Shown: positions 10,680 through 22,262, counted from the first letter of the stretch. The stretch: 64,000 nt of DNA from Ceratorhiza oryzae-sativae (GCA_030998015.1 JARWMV010000237.1:1612001-1676000); one strand, 5' to 3'. A program made the numbers and translations. The notes: generated from the sequence alone by a model not told the origin.

Positions 10680-11940
10680 AGCCTACCTCAAGCAAAATAA
10701 GCGATATCTTGCAAAGTACACATGATAGGAAGTGAATAGAAGCAAGAAATGTAGCACAAGCACAAGCACCTGTTTGCAACAAGCAAGCACAATCATGGAA
10801 ATGAGAGAACAATATTGCAAATGAAATCAATGAGGATGTCAGGAGGAAGGCTTGCGATATTCCCCCCCTTTTTTGACCACAGTGGGACAGCCATTGGGGC
10901 AAAACTCACGCAAGGACAGCATCTTCTCCCAATCCTTCAATGTTAACTTGGCATGCTCCTTTGTGACCCAATTATCATCCCATCTGCTCTCTCTTTTGTC
11001 TGACCAGGTGCAGGAGTGCACCATTTTCTCCTTTATTGCTGGTTCCTCCAGTGGATACTGAAGTGACAGGTCTGCAAAGCAGGCAGCCAGGCCCTCTTGA
11101 TGGGTAGGCTCTGGAGCCCACCAATAAATGAGCCCATTGGAGTGCCATTGCATCATGCAGGCAAAGGAGGAACAATCTGCAGCAATGAAGTGCAGCCAGC
11201 AATAGTAGGTGTCACAAGACTCGCTTCTGACTTGTTATTGTGATATCTCTCTTGTGTGTCCTAGATTTTGCCCACTGTTTGCAACATGTACTCGCGCATG
11301 TGCTTCTGTTTTTGCCTACTCTTGCTTATCCCACTAGCCCCTGCCTGTTCTTGCTTGTACTCGCTTATACTCGCTTCCTGTTGGTTGTACTGCGCTAGCC
11401 ATCCCTTGTACTTACACTTTGCTTGCCATTTTTGTCCGAAATAGTATTTAAGCAAGTCTGTGAAGCATCTCTGGTCTCCAGAGCGCATTACCCTGTCTAT
11501 TCCTCCTTTTCACTGCTCTAACAACTCAGTATTCCGCTCTAGGGAGTTCCCCAGCCATCTACACATTGTTCATGGTGACAGTAGGGGCTGATGGTGATTG
11601 ACATACAGTGGAAGTACTGGAACAGATCTTGCAACTTTCAAGCTCTGTATCAACGTGTTCCTTACGTGCACCTGATTTAGCTGGTTCCATTTGTCACAAC
11701 CAACAACTTTTAGATAGTGGAGAGAGGTCATGAGAGTGGTGGGAACTGCAAGATAGTCCTGAGATGAGGACAGGTTGTCTCAAAGTAGTAGAGTGGGTGA
11801 AACAAGGAGGTAAATCGTTCTGGAAACCAGAGATGCTTTGCAATCTTGCTCAAATCGCATTTGGAGAACAAGGTAGAAGCAATGCATAGCTACACGAAAG
11901 CTAACCAACTATAGGTGAAGTCAGCATTATCTAGCTTTTC
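10680..11940 (-). mobile_element. Internally deleted LTR element, minus strand, family A LTRs
   Basis: LTR pieces in minus orientation lie at 11,694-11,940 (5' side) and 10,680-10,858 (3' side). Between them is only about 460 bp of interior (10,859-11,204 and 11,586-11,693), interrupted by a solo LTR. A purine-rich tract on the minus strand (complement of 10,859-10,876) directly precedes the 3' LTR. The interior keeps an open frame (10,839-11,156) ending Lys-Lys-Gly-Gly-Glu-Tyr, but I do not recognise a domain in it. It could be the end of pol or an unrelated passenger. Confidence 0.4.
11210..11580 (+). repeat. Solo family A LTR with target duplication GTAGG
   Basis: 371 bp, TGTCACAAGACTCGCTTCTG to TTCATGGTGACA. 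GTAGG flanks it on both sides (11,205-11,209 and 11,581-11,585). It sits in the interior of the short minus-strand element. Confidence 0.85.
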
Positions 11941-12325
11941 ATGAGCCTTGCTCCTGACATGCTCAGTGGTTCCAATTGTGACATTCCTTGCTCATTTCTT
12001 TGATTTTTGACGCCTCTTGCCACATATGCTTGTACATGTGCTTCCATTCTCACTTGTTCCCACTTGTCTTGCTTATTCGCTTATATTCGCTTCCTGTAGC
12101 TTGTACTGTGTTAGCCCTTGCTTGTAGTTATGTGCTGCTTGCGACATTGGCATAGAATAGTATTTAAGCAAGTATGTGAAGCATCTCTGCAATCCAGAGC
12201 ACTTCACCTTGTTGTTCCACTTCACTTTCTGCTCTCAGACCACCCGGCTTGCCCTAAGGCCCCTTGGCAGTACCTTCAACAGCACAGGTCTCATCCCAAC
12301 TGTCTACAAGTCATTGGTTGTGGCA
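11935..12325 (+). repeat. Family A 5' LTR of a gag-only remnant
   Basis: Blocks in order match the 5,483-5,878 LTR, including TATTTAAGC (12,161) and CCAGAGCACTT (12,194-12,204), ending TCATTGGTTGTGGCA. A leader and a gag N-terminus follow on the same strand. AAGTGCTCT at 12,331-12,339 is the exact complement of AGAGCACTT in the LTR, supporting self-priming. Confidence 0.7.
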
Positions 12326-12504
12326 ATGCTAAGTGCTCTTCTCAGGCTGTGGCCTCATCACTCTGGATCTCATCTCACACCACCCATTCCAGCACCATTT
12401 TGTACAAGCACATCAACAACTTGCAAGCCAGCTCACATCCATATCAAAGTCTCAATATCAGTTGCACCCACTACTAAAGACTTTGATCTTGTGTCTGCAG
12501 TGCT

Positions 12505-12932
12505 ATGTCCAAACAACACTCTGCATTGGCCACTCCATTGGTCGGGAACTCTGCTCTACTGCTAGCTGCATCGCTTGAACCAGCAGGGAACGCATCAAGC
12601 ACCAGCACGCCTTCAGACAGCACACATGCCTTTCTGTATGGTCCAGAAGACCATCAAAAACTACGTTGTCTCTTTGACTATCTGATTGGCACTAGAAGAG
12701 ACAATTCCGAAGCCCTGGCACTCCATGGCATGCTGGAGGCACTACAAAACAATCTCAGCAACCAGATTCAGACAACAGAGGCCAGGATCATGTCTGGACT
12801 CAACAATATACTCCAAGACAACACCAGGCTTGCCAGGGAGCCAGAACAGCGCACTCCAGTATGCTCCAGCACTCCAGCAGGGGAGAAAACACCCAAACCA
12901 TTGCTGGTCACTGTGTCAACATACAGGGGACA
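12505..12932 (+). pseudogene. Family A Gag N-terminal fragment
   Basis: An open frame from ATG 12,505 with the same Met-Ser-Lys-Gln start and the same Ala-Arg-Glu-Pro-Glu-Gln block as the copy at 6,058. About 140 codons are preserved without a stop. At about 12,934 the homology ends at the start of another LTR fragment (12,934-12,977), which is itself cut by family D LTR sequence. Confidence 0.7.
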
Positions 12933-12977
12933 TGTAATGAGCAAGGCTCATGACATGTTATCAATTTCATTTGTGAT

Positions 12978-13317
12978 TGTTACAGGTCAGGTTACACTTG
13001 GATATCTAGAGCTTAAGTAAATGTAGATATGTTAGTATACACTAATCATACTCAATACTTCTTAGACTAGAGTAAGAAGGCTCAAAGTAGTTGCAATGCA
13101 ATCAGGTAACACTCAAGGTAGTCTTAATCTTTCACAGTGTAAACTGACTAATTTATAGGTATAAAGAGCAAGACTACTTTGAGTGTTACTTGATCACATT
13201 GCAACTACTTTGAGCCTTCTTACTCTAGTCTAAGAAGTATTGAGTATGATTAGTGTATACTAACATATTTACATTTACTTAAGCTCTTGATATCCAAGTG
13301 TACCCTGACCTGTAACA
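12978..13317. repeat. Fold-back made of two inverted family D LTR ends
   Basis: 340 bp beginning TGTTACAGGTCAGG and ending CCTGACCTGTAACA. The two arms (about 150 bp) are inverted copies of the same family D LTR terminus. The left arm runs about 30 bp further inward than the right, so the centre is off the symmetry point. Flanks (GTGAT and CTCTT) show no target duplication. It looks like a MITE but is better explained as two inverted LTR ends joined by a deletion. Confidence 0.6.
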
Positions 13318-13774
13318 CTCTTGCAACCCCAGCAAACCCAGCAATGCAGCAAAGCTGTTTGAGCCAACTTGCCAAATTGATTGGTGCCAGGATATTTACT
13401 GGAGCCTGATTGGGTTGGCTGTGCATACAGTTGGGTACCCTTGGAGCCTGACTGAAATTGTTAAGCAGCTGTGATTAATTGACTATGATACATTCCAGGT
13501 CCTATGTCCTCAGTGAATCAGCCAGTGGAGGGATCATAAATACCCCAATGAACTATGATGGACACAGGCTCACTTTCATGCTATCAAGGCTGGCAGGCAA
13601 CCAAAGGGAGGAGCTGGTTGTCATAGTATATTTGTGTGTATATGCATCTTTGAATTTCCACAGTATCATCGATTCACATTTTCTGTAGCACAAACATGCT
13701 AATGTTGTTAAAATGATCAAGTATGGTCTCCTAGCCTTTTGAAAGACTGATGTTAGCTTGAACTTGAGGACAAT
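13318..13774. other. No gene recognised; probable 5' part of the pogo-like transposon
   Basis: AT-rich sequence with only short broken frames (one of 69 codons at 13,479-13,688). It lies upstream of transposase sequence on the plus strand and has no repeat elsewhere in the window. I see no domain in it. Confidence 0.4.
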
Positions 13775-14250
13775 CCATGGCTACCTGATGGGGGTGATAA
13801 CACACTGCATTCCTGATGCCTTCTCCAGGGTGGTTTGCTCCAGCTGGCTTTTTCAGCGCTCAGAAAGCTTTGTGTGACTATTTCTCCATGAGGAGCTTGG
13901 TTGGCCTATTCAAAAGGCAACCAGAGCTGTGCGGAAGTATCCCTCCAACATTTGTACTGTACTGTTGAACACATTGCTTCAAATCACCTGTGCTGTGCAT
14001 GACTATGTGATTCCTGCTAGCTGCATTGTCAAAATGGATAAGACACAAGTAATTTATAGCTCTGGCAACCAGAAAACCTGGACTACGTCTGGGGAGCAGC
14101 AATCAAACAGACTGGGTGCTGAGGAGAAGCATGCATTTACACTATTGGTTGGTGTATCTGGCTTGGGTGCTCTGCTACCATTTCAAGCCCCACTGGTTCA
14201 CAAATGTAATGTGGCACATGCCTCAAAATCAGTTGATCTGGCCTTGTGTA
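13775..14250 (+). pseudogene. Pogo-like DDE transposase, N-terminal and first catalytic region
   Basis: Frame 3 of the plus strand reads FLHEELGWPIQKATRAVRKY, then VKMDKTQVIY (first catalytic Asp). It goes on through TTSGEQQ and EEKHAFTLLV to LLPFQAPL, which matches the DDE_1 endonuclease fold of fungal pogo/Tigger-like transposases. A TGA precedes the FLHEEL block. The frame runs into non-homologous DNA at about 14,255. The missing second half, with the second and third acidic positions, lies 12 kb away at 26,330-27,158 on the same strand, so later insertions split this transposon. Confidence 0.7.
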
Positions 14251-14264
14251 GAAATTACTGTAAA

Positions 14265-15590
14265 CTAAGCAAGCTGACCCAGAATTTTGCCGGAATCTGG
14301 CGCTGGCACCTTCTGCCAGAATGCCAGAATTCCAGCAATGAGTGACCTCAAAACTGCATCTTTACAGTTTTTTGAGACCTCATTAAATGCGCAAAAAGTA
14401 GGGCTTTCAAACCATGTATGGAGTATATGGTGGAGCCCTGTATTCGTGGTTTCGCAGCGCATTTACTGTTATTAGAATAATGGTTCAATGACCAGCAACC
14501 ATTAAAACACACTAAAAATTCTCCATAAGTAGCTCATTAAATGCGCAAAAGTCCTGGCCTTTCGTTAATATCGCTTTACATGTGTATATCGATAAAACGA
14601 CCAAGATGGCAGCCAATTAGTGCCCAGAAAATATTCACAAAAGTGCGCAGATGCACAAACTCACCTTAAACAGGACATTCAGCTTTTTTCAATGAGCCCA
14701 ATGTGCTCCTGAGGTCCAGAAGCTCCCATCAACATGTCTTGCTTTTTCCCAGTTGCTTACATTACTGTGAACCTGACTCACCCCTGGGTGATGGCACTGA
14801 AATCTGGTGAATGGACAGAGTGCAAGTAGGTGCTTGTTCTCATAATGTTCTAAGCAGGTCCAGGGCATTAGATGGTGGTAATTGGCTTCCATAAATATGC
14901 TGGTATCCTCAGAATCACTAGAATCATTCTGGGTGGCCATGTACAGCAATGTCCAGGGGTTTTTTCCTGTTTCAGGGGTGGTTTGGCAGGATTTCACCCC
15001 TTGAAGCTCCTTCAATGGAGCTGAATTTTTTTCTGTGCCATCTGCTAGGCAGATTGCATCAGATGAGTGCAGGGGAGCAATGTTTGCACAGTTGGTTTTA
15101 CAAGTGTCTGTGGTGCTGACCAGGGGTTTTTGCCCCTAAAATCGCCTGTAGCCCCACAGAGAGTGTTATTCAGCACATATCAGTGTGCTCATTAGACTAG
15201 TGCAAGCAATGTGCATCAATAGGTGTTAATATTATGATATTTCAACGCATATATAGAGCTCCAGACAGTCTGCACATTCCCAGCAATATTTCCAGAACAG
15301 TAATTCAGCACAAACTCCATGAGTTTTGAGTCAATCAGCAATGAAAATATATCATCAGAGTCCTTAGAATCATGTGCATTTTATGATGTATACTGAGCAC
15401 CTACTTGCATAGGTTATGTCAAACTGCAGGTATGCACTATGCAGGATTCTGCAGGAATGCAGGCATGCCAGATTCTGGCAGTTTCAGGCTGAATCTGGCA
15501 CCTGCACCCGCATATGCACTGCAGGATTTTGCCAGGTTTCAAATGCCACATTTTGACAAATCCTGCATGCAGGATTCTGGGGCAGCTTCC
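14265..15590. mobile_element. Unclassified DNA insert with imperfect inverted ends and dense short motifs
   Basis: The left end reads AAGCTGACCCAGAATTTTGC. The right end, read on the other strand, gives AAGCTGCCCCAGAATCCTGC. Both ends carry clusters of variants of GATTCTGG/CCAGAATC and TGCAGGA (14,290-14,335; 15,424-15,580), like the subterminal repeats of hAT elements. No transposase frame and no clean target duplication were found. The middle holds only short broken frames. Confidence 0.4.
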
Positions 15591-15598
15591 TTACTGTA

Positions 15599-16227
15599 TA
15601 CCTTGCTTTAGTGTAGTAGTGAAAGTTTTTTATGCTAGCCTAGTACACCTATGCCCCAAGTTTTGTGAGAATCCAATGATTCCCTGAGGAGAAACAATGT
15701 ATATGAGATCAGGGTAGCTGCATTACATTTGTAACATAGCCAAAGCCATATGCTGTTCTGTACAACAATACATAGAAAACACGGAAATAAGAGCATATAG
15801 AGCCAAAAAAGATTAAAAACAAGTATTTCCTCCATGTGACTCAATCACAGCTTGAACTCATTCAGGAATAGGCTCATACAAATTGTCAATCACAGACTGG
15901 GGAACACAACACCACTGTTTCTGAATATCCTCCCATAACTTTGTCAAATTCTTTGGTGGTGTGCATCTGGAGTGTACCTTACAGTCTATGTAGCTCTATA
16001 CATACTCAATGATATTCAAATCAGGGCTTTGGGCTGGCCATGGTAGCACAGAGATTGATTGGGTGCTTAACCAGTCACAATCCCCCTGAAAAGTATGCTT
16101 TGGGTTGTTGTCCTGCTGGAATACCACCTGGTTTTTTTTGTATATGCACATCCTTGAGAGTCACTAGAAGCCCCTCCTCTAATATCTCTGTGTAATATTT
16201 GCCAATTAGTGTCCCATGGATCCAGAC
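15599..16227 (-). mobile_element. Tc1-like element, half encoding the transposase C-terminus
   Basis: The terminal repeat starts TACCTTGCTTTAGTG after a TA (15,597-15,598). Its partner is at 26,090-26,104, followed by TA. Minus-strand sequence at 15,840-16,220 aligns with the C-terminal half of the Tc1 transposase at 19,240-19,500 (the themes GATATTCAAATCAGGGCTTT and GGGTTGTTGTCCTGCTGGAA), with several stops. It is interrupted at 16,228 by a family B LTR. The target duplication CAGAC (16,223-16,227, and again 25,261-25,265) shows where the other half resumes. Confidence 0.75.
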
Positions 16228-16589
16228 TGTCAACAACAACAAGTCAGGCAACAGGGAAAATGATAAGAAAAGAACTTGTATTCAACAAGAGGTCAAGTTC
16301 TTGAGGAGTCCTCTGCAAACTTGACCTGGTTTATATACATGATACAAGCCACATTGTAACAAACAAGTCCATATGGTGAGTCATGACCAATAAGAGATAG
16401 AAGCAACTGTGGAGCTGTGGAATTTCACATCAGAGTTGAAATACATCTTGGTCACTGGTCCAGAACATCCTTTGAGTCACATGACACAGATATACCATAA
16501 AAGGCAAGTATGTTTTGAAAATGATCTTGTAAAATGTAATAAATCAAGAAAATATTATAGAATGGATATATGCATGTCAGTTTGTGACA
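16228..16589 (-). repeat. 3' LTR of family B copy 1
   Basis: 362 bp, the same length as its partner at 24,899-25,260, from which it differs at seven positions. Six of these lie at decayed CpG sites. With CAGAC outside both LTRs this defines one insertion of 9,033 bp, including later passengers. Confidence 0.85.
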
Positions 16590-18717
16590 CTTCCCCCCTT
16601 CAAGGCATGGGGGTCATGAGGTGCCTTTGGATGTGACTTGACATAGTCAGCCATGAGTTCTGGTGTGTTCAGCAGGTCATTGTAACCTAACCATTGTTGC
16701 TCATCATAACCAAGCCATTTGACATAGTATTCAAAGACATTAGACCTTTTGTTGTATTGTGACTTTATGATCTTTTCAACTTTGAATTCTTCTTCCCCTT
16801 CAGGAGTTACCACAGGTGGTGGTGGGGAGACCTGATGTCCATAGGGGTTGTCTTTGTATTTGGTCAGGAGTGAAATATGAAATACTGGGTGTATTTTCAT
16901 GGTCATCAGCGAATCCAGTTTGAAGGCATGAGTGCAATGTTGTGCTACCACCTTGAATGGTCCAACTCTCTTGTGGGCCAGTTTCCTGGAAGCCTGTTGT
17001 GTCTGTATGTTCTTGGTGTCAAGCCAGACTTTGTCTCCAACCTTAATGGCTTCTGGGGCCCAATGTTTCTGGTCATAATATTCTTTGACCCTCTGGTTTG
17101 CTATTTCCAGAGTGGCCCTAAGTTTGTCATGACCCTTTTGGAGCCATTCTGCATGGTTGTCTGCTAAGGGGAGTTCTTGTCCCTCCCCGTCCCCAACTGC
17201 CAGTCTCAGATGGAAACCATAGTTTGCAAAGAATGGTGATTTGCCAATTGAGGCATTGACACCATTATTATAGGCAAATTTGGCCAAGGGTAAGAGTGAG
17301 ACCCAGTCATCCTGCCAATCTGATACATAGTGTCTGATGTACCCTTCTACTACTTGGTTAGCCCTTTCAGACTGGCCATCTGTTTGAGGGTGATATGCTG
17401 TAGAGTAAGAAGGTTTTATATCCAGCCATTTGTACAAGTGCCTTAGGAATTTGGATGCAAAGTTGGGGCCACAGTCTGAAATTGTTTTCCATGGTAATCC
17501 ATGGAGTTTCCATCCATAAGTTAGGAACAAGTTTGCGCAATACATAGTGCTGGCTTCTGATTGACATGGAATAAAATGGTCCATTTTTGTCAGCCAGTCA
17601 ATGACTGTAAATATTGCATCAAACCCTTTTGACAGGGGTAGCCCAGTGATTAGGTCATAGGTGATTTCCTGCCAGGGCTTTTCCAGTGCTGGTATTGGGT
17701 TTAAGAGCCCTGGGGGAACTTGGTTGCTGTGCTTGTTCCTGATACAGGATTTGCAATGCATGACATATTTGTTGACTGATTTTTTCATTGATGACCATGC
17801 ATATTTGCAGTTTAACAGTTCGCATGTTCTGAACTGCCCTGGGTGTCCTGCCACTGGGTTATCATGATGACTTTTGATGACCAGCTTGTGGAGTTCTTTA
17901 TTATTTGGGACATAGATTTGGCCCTTGTATTGTAAAAGTCCTTCATCCCATTCCCAATTTTTGACCTTCTCATTGTCATCTAAGGCTTTCAGCACTTTTG
18001 ATAGGTGCTTGTCCCCTGGGATAGCATCCCTAATGAGTTGTTCCAGGTCATGGTCCAGGGTGATTGCTTGTAGCCACAATGATTTTAGCTCCAAAAATTG
18101 GTTTTGCACCAGCAAAGCTTGGCTCTCACTCCTCTTTAGGGATGTGCCTTGACAGCCTAGAGAGTATGTCTGCCTGGCCATTCTTTGCCCCTTCAATGTA
18201 TAGAATCTTGAATTCAAATCTGGATAGCAACTTGTGCCATCATGTGACTCAGCCATTCAGTGGCTGATTTGTCTTCCAATACTCCAAATTTTTGTGATCA
18301 CCAATAATGTTTACTGGGTGTTTGGCCCCTTCTAGCAAGTGACGCCAGTGTTTGAGGGCTTTTAAAATTGCCAGCATTTCTTTGTTGTAGACATCATAGT
18401 TCCTTTCTGCTGGAACCATAGCTTTGGAGTAGTAGGAGATTGGGTGGAGCATTCTGTCTTCTACATATTGCAATAGTACAGCACCTGTGGCATAGCCTGA
18501 GGCATCTGTTTCCAGAATAAATGGTTTATTAGGCTCTGGCTGAATTAGGAGGGGGGCTTCCTTTAGTTTCTGCTTCAGTAAGTTCCATGCCTGATCCCTC
18601 TCCTCCATCCATTCCAACCTTACATCCTTCTTGACCAATTCATAAAAACATTTTGTAATTTTTGAAAAGTCCTTTATGAAGTGCCTTAACCAATTTGCAA
18701 ATCCCAGCCCTTCCAGG
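16577..18717 (-). pseudogene. Family B Pol, copy 1: RNase H, integrase, chromodomain
   Basis: On the minus strand: the end of RT, RNase H (FILETDASG, about 18,520), then the integrase H2C2 finger (HDNPVAGHPG...CKSCIRNKH). The catalytic core follows with Asp (TVIDW), Asp (ISDCGPNF) and Glu (GQSERANQ). The C-terminal chromodomain begins FKVEKIIKSQYNKRSN. The largest open stretch is 559 codons (16,577-18,256). The stop lies a few bases inside the LTR, with the purine tract in the coding end. The RT palm and protease are absent: at 18,717 a family D LTR begins, and gag, not RT, lies on its other side, so about 1.9 kb was lost. Confidence 0.85.
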
Positions 18718-18897
18718 TGTTACAGGTCAGGGTACACTTGAATATCTAGAGCTTAAGCAAATGTAGATATGTTAGTATACACTAATTGCACTCAATACTT
18801 CTCAGACTAGAGTAAGATTGCTCAAAGTAGTTGCAATGCAATCAAGTAACACTCAAGGTAGTCTTAATCTTTCACCATGTAAACTGACTAATTTATA

Positions 18898-20502
18898 CAG
18901 TGGTCAGCAAATCAAATGCAACACATGACTGCAAGAGCTTGTGACTGCTGCAACAGGCTGTGTGTGCCAATTGTACTTAAGTATACTTGTAAGAAGTGCT
19001 TGAAGATACCTAATAAGCACTCTTACAAAGTTTCATGCCAATATATGAAGTAAAACCATGGGCCATAAGCAGTTGTCTGTTTGTTTGGTTGCATTTGTTA
19101 TGCTGATGACTAAGTGCATTCACAAACACCTGTCCAATTCAGCTGTGAAACCAGAATTTATCAACAGGATTTGTACATACAACTAGTAGTTAGTGTTGCT
19201 ACCATTCCTAAGAACCAACTCCTCCACTCTGTTCACCATAGAATCATACAATTTGTCAATATACAACTGAGGAATACAAGCCCACTCCTCCTGCAAAATT
19301 GCCCACAAATGGTTGGCACTCAAAGGTAAAGGGGAGTGCATATGAGCCTGACAGTCTAAATAGTCCCAAATGTTCTCAATAATGTCCACATCAGGGCTTT
19401 TGGCAGGCCAAGGGAGAAGTGAGAGCTTGTGTTTCTGAAACCAGTCCCATGTCAGCCCAGCAGCATGTTTGGGATTGTTGTCATGCTGGAATATGATGTT
19501 GTGTGTGTGCAGGGAGTGGTTGCCAAGGGTACCTAGAAGCTCTGAGTTCAAAATTTTGATGTATTGAACAGCCATGAGGCAACCATTGATGTGGTAAAGA
19601 CAACCCACCCCCTTCACAGTGACACAGCCCCAGACCATGATGCTCCCACCACCATGTTTGACCAACTTGCATGTATATCTTGGATCTAGCACAAGCCCTG
19701 GGCACCTCCAGCAGTGTGCAGGCCCATCCAACCCAAAAATGTTGAACTTGGACTCATCTGAAAAGACAACCTTACACCAATCATGCATGATCCATGTTGT
19801 GTGATCACTAGCCCACCTGTGGCAAGCTTGCATGTGCTGGTATAAAAGCAAGGGGATGTGGCAGCAAGTGTAGTTGTGTATTCCAAGCTCACAAAGGTGA
19901 TGGTGGACAGAGTCAGTGGAAACATGGGGAAAATAATCACACCTAAGCCAAACAGTTCTGAGAGAGCAAAAGTGCAACAAATTTCATGTCCAAAAGCATC
20001 AGCTTGCAGGGGTGACCAGAGTTAGCCCAATGGGAGTGATAGCTACAAGTTTTTGCAAAACAAGAGCAAGTCTTGCTCATGGTCAACAGGGGGACACCAA
20101 GTTTGGTTGAAATTATGTAGATGCCCATCCCAGCCTCATGGAGAGCAACGATTTGAGCTCAAACCTTAGGAGAGTGTTGAGGGCCATGCAGGGCCATAGT
20201 CAGATGAGTTTGAGATTATGTAGTGCATTTAGGCAGGCTTAAATAGGGGGACACAGTGTCAAGAGCAATAGGGGCAAGTAATTTATTAGTCAGATGCATA
20301 TCAAATGCAACAATGAAAACCAGTATTTTGCCCATTTCTCTGCAGCAATGCCACAAAGTCACCAGATACTCAGCAGGACAATAGTAGGCTATTGTTCAAG
20401 CAATTTTTACTATTAGACTAAAGTACAAATCAGCACACACAGCCTGTTGCAGCAGTCACAAGCTCTCACAGTCATGTGTTGCATTTGATTTGCTGACCAC
20501 TG
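18898..20502 (-). mobile_element. Tc1/mariner-type transposon, complete ends
   Basis: 1,605 bp with terminal inverted repeats of about 69 bp (start CAGTGGTCAGCAAATCAAAT) that differ at one decayed CpG. TA flanks both sides (18,896-18,897 and 20,503-20,504). Removing the element restores the family D LTR sequence seen at 13,150-13,170 exactly at the TA. It encodes one transposase on the minus strand. Confidence 0.9.
19183..20197 (-). pseudogene. Tc1-type DD34E transposase (one frameshift, one stop)
   Basis: Cuts and inserts its own transposon at TA dinucleotides. From ATG 20,195-20,197 the N-terminus reads as paired helix-turn-helix domains (IVALHEAG...STKLGVP; HPCKLMLLD), with one TGA where Arg is expected. 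A frameshift at about 19,945 leads into the catalytic domain: VVFSDESKFNIFG (first Asp), IIFQHDNNPKHAA (second Asp), DIIENIWDYL (Glu). There are 34 residues between the last two, so it is DD34E. Total length of about 338 codons is usual for Tc1. All three catalytic residues are intact, so the copy may have died recently. Confidence 0.88.
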
Positions 20503-21628
20503 TAGGCATAAAGAGCAAGACTACTATGGTCAGGTTCCCTTAGATATCTTAAATGTAGTTCAGCCCTAGTCACTTGGACTAACTGATACTAATCTTAATA
20601 CTAGACTTAACCAATAGCTTATAGGATAGATGGTGGGCTGCCTAATGTGTGTACTTCCTCAGCTACAGGTACTTAGATTTCCTCTAATAGCTGGTACTTA
20701 ATGTCACACTCAATCAGGCAATATTGTATCCTTATATATCTCTGTATATAAGATACAACAAATCAGACAGTATATAACTAATATGGTACTTTATTCCTCA
20801 GTACTATTTATATAAGAAATCACACTCAGACAAGACAAAATAGAAAGAGAAAGAAACCAATAACCAGTCTGGGTTGAGTAAGAGTGGGTGGTCTAGAAGG
20901 GCCTCAGAGGAGGTCCTTTTATACCCTGAGGAGGGCATTCCAGAGCCAAATAGATACATGCATGCCAGTGCAATCATCAAAAGAGGGTACTGCTATACTC
21001 AGGGTACACCCTAGCCCAGTATAGGATAAAAGAGTAAAGACAGGGTGTGGATCAAAGGCATTGATGCATCTGAGACCTGCTATTGGCTTGTAGATCATAT
21101 TATCATAGTATATACATGTAATGAACAGAGGCTACATCTCAGTGAGTCATAAAGTGAGTCAGAGAAGCTTCTGGATCAATTTGGGAAGCTCTCCTGACTC
21201 ACTGGAGTCATTAGATCTTGATTGATGGTCCAGTAAGATTCTAATGATCTTCGGGTCATTCCGGCGCGAGGATCTGGTGGATCGCGACGATCTTTGGGCA
21301 GCAGATACTGCCGAAGATTAGCTATCGATAGAGCATAAGACCATCTTGATAGCGTAAGCGGTTGCCGAGATATGAGTGGAGCAACGTTGTAATCAATATC
21401 TCCTGATAAGAGGAAATATTGCAACCTCTGTATCTCTCTGAGATCTTATTGTAAAATCTTAATAAAATATGCTTTGGAGAGCGGGAAATTTTTACTATTT
21501 AATGGAACGGAAAATAGTACAATTTGTAGTGCATACAAATTCAAGTATTTCACAAATTAATTACAGAGGCATCACTTGAGGTTGGCAGAGCAGACTAAAA
21601 TAATAGAAAATGTTAGTGATCCATAACA

Positions 21629-22239
21629 GGGACTGCAGTTCCAGGGTTTAGGATTTTGAATTCCTCATATGAGTTGACCCATTTGGCAGTGGACCCTTCA
21701 AGATAAGACATGATAAAGGCAACCACCTGATCAGCAGAGTGCCCACTCATGTTTGTGTTGATGTATCAAGCACATGTGATTCTAAATGAAGTGGTGTCTT
21801 CATGCTTCATGCCATCAAACTTTTGGGGAGCAGCCATTTTAACTTTTGTGGTTGATCCACTAGAGGTAGTGGTGGTTGCCAGTTGTGGCAGGGTCATGCT
21901 GGAGGAGGGTTGTACTTGGGCAGCACCTGAGCCACCCAAGGAGGTATGGATTTGTGTTTCAATGCGCGTGATAGTGGTTTGGAGTATTGCTAACATGCCA
22001 ACTAGGTTGTTAACATTGGTGGCCAGCCCAGCCACATTGGTGTCTATCTTTGTCTGGTTTGTTGTGAGTTTTGCTTCAAGTGAGTCTGTGTAGGTTTTAT
22101 TATTATGTTCAATGTCTCCAATATCATTTTGGAGGTTGTTAGTTTGTTCTTGCAATTCGTCCATTGACTGAAGCATATAGATCACTTTCTCTTCATCAGA
22201 CATATTTGCCCAAGCAGGGGCAGGGGATTGTGATGCCAT
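21629..22239 (-). pseudogene. Family B Gag, copy 1, N-terminal part
   Basis: Minus-strand frame starting MASQSPAPAWANMSDEEK, with a heptad-like coiled-coil segment (LQEQTNNLQNDIGD) and the Gag core start (KMAAPQKFDG, FRITCA). It is cut by the family D LTR at 21,628 within the capsid region. It aligns with the gag of copies 2 and 3. Confidence 0.8.
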
Positions 22240-22262
22240 TTCAGGGATATTGCCAAAAAATT

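Larger units (their letters stand above)
18718..21628 (-). repeat. Family D LTR, minus orientation, hosting a Tc1-like element
   Basis: TGTTACAGGTCAGG (18,718) to GATCCATAACA (21,628). Without the 1,605-bp passenger and its TA it is 1,304 bp, matching the 1,307-bp copy at 23,476-24,782 in inverted orientation. Flanks are CCAGG and GGGAC, not a duplication. The family B sequence on the two sides is not contiguous. This suggests recombination between two D insertions that deleted the family B sequence between them. Confidence 0.8.

Noticed and set aside
12978..13317. Annotation as an ordinary MITE
   Set aside because: Arms equal the family D LTR end, the centre is asymmetric, and no target duplication exists.
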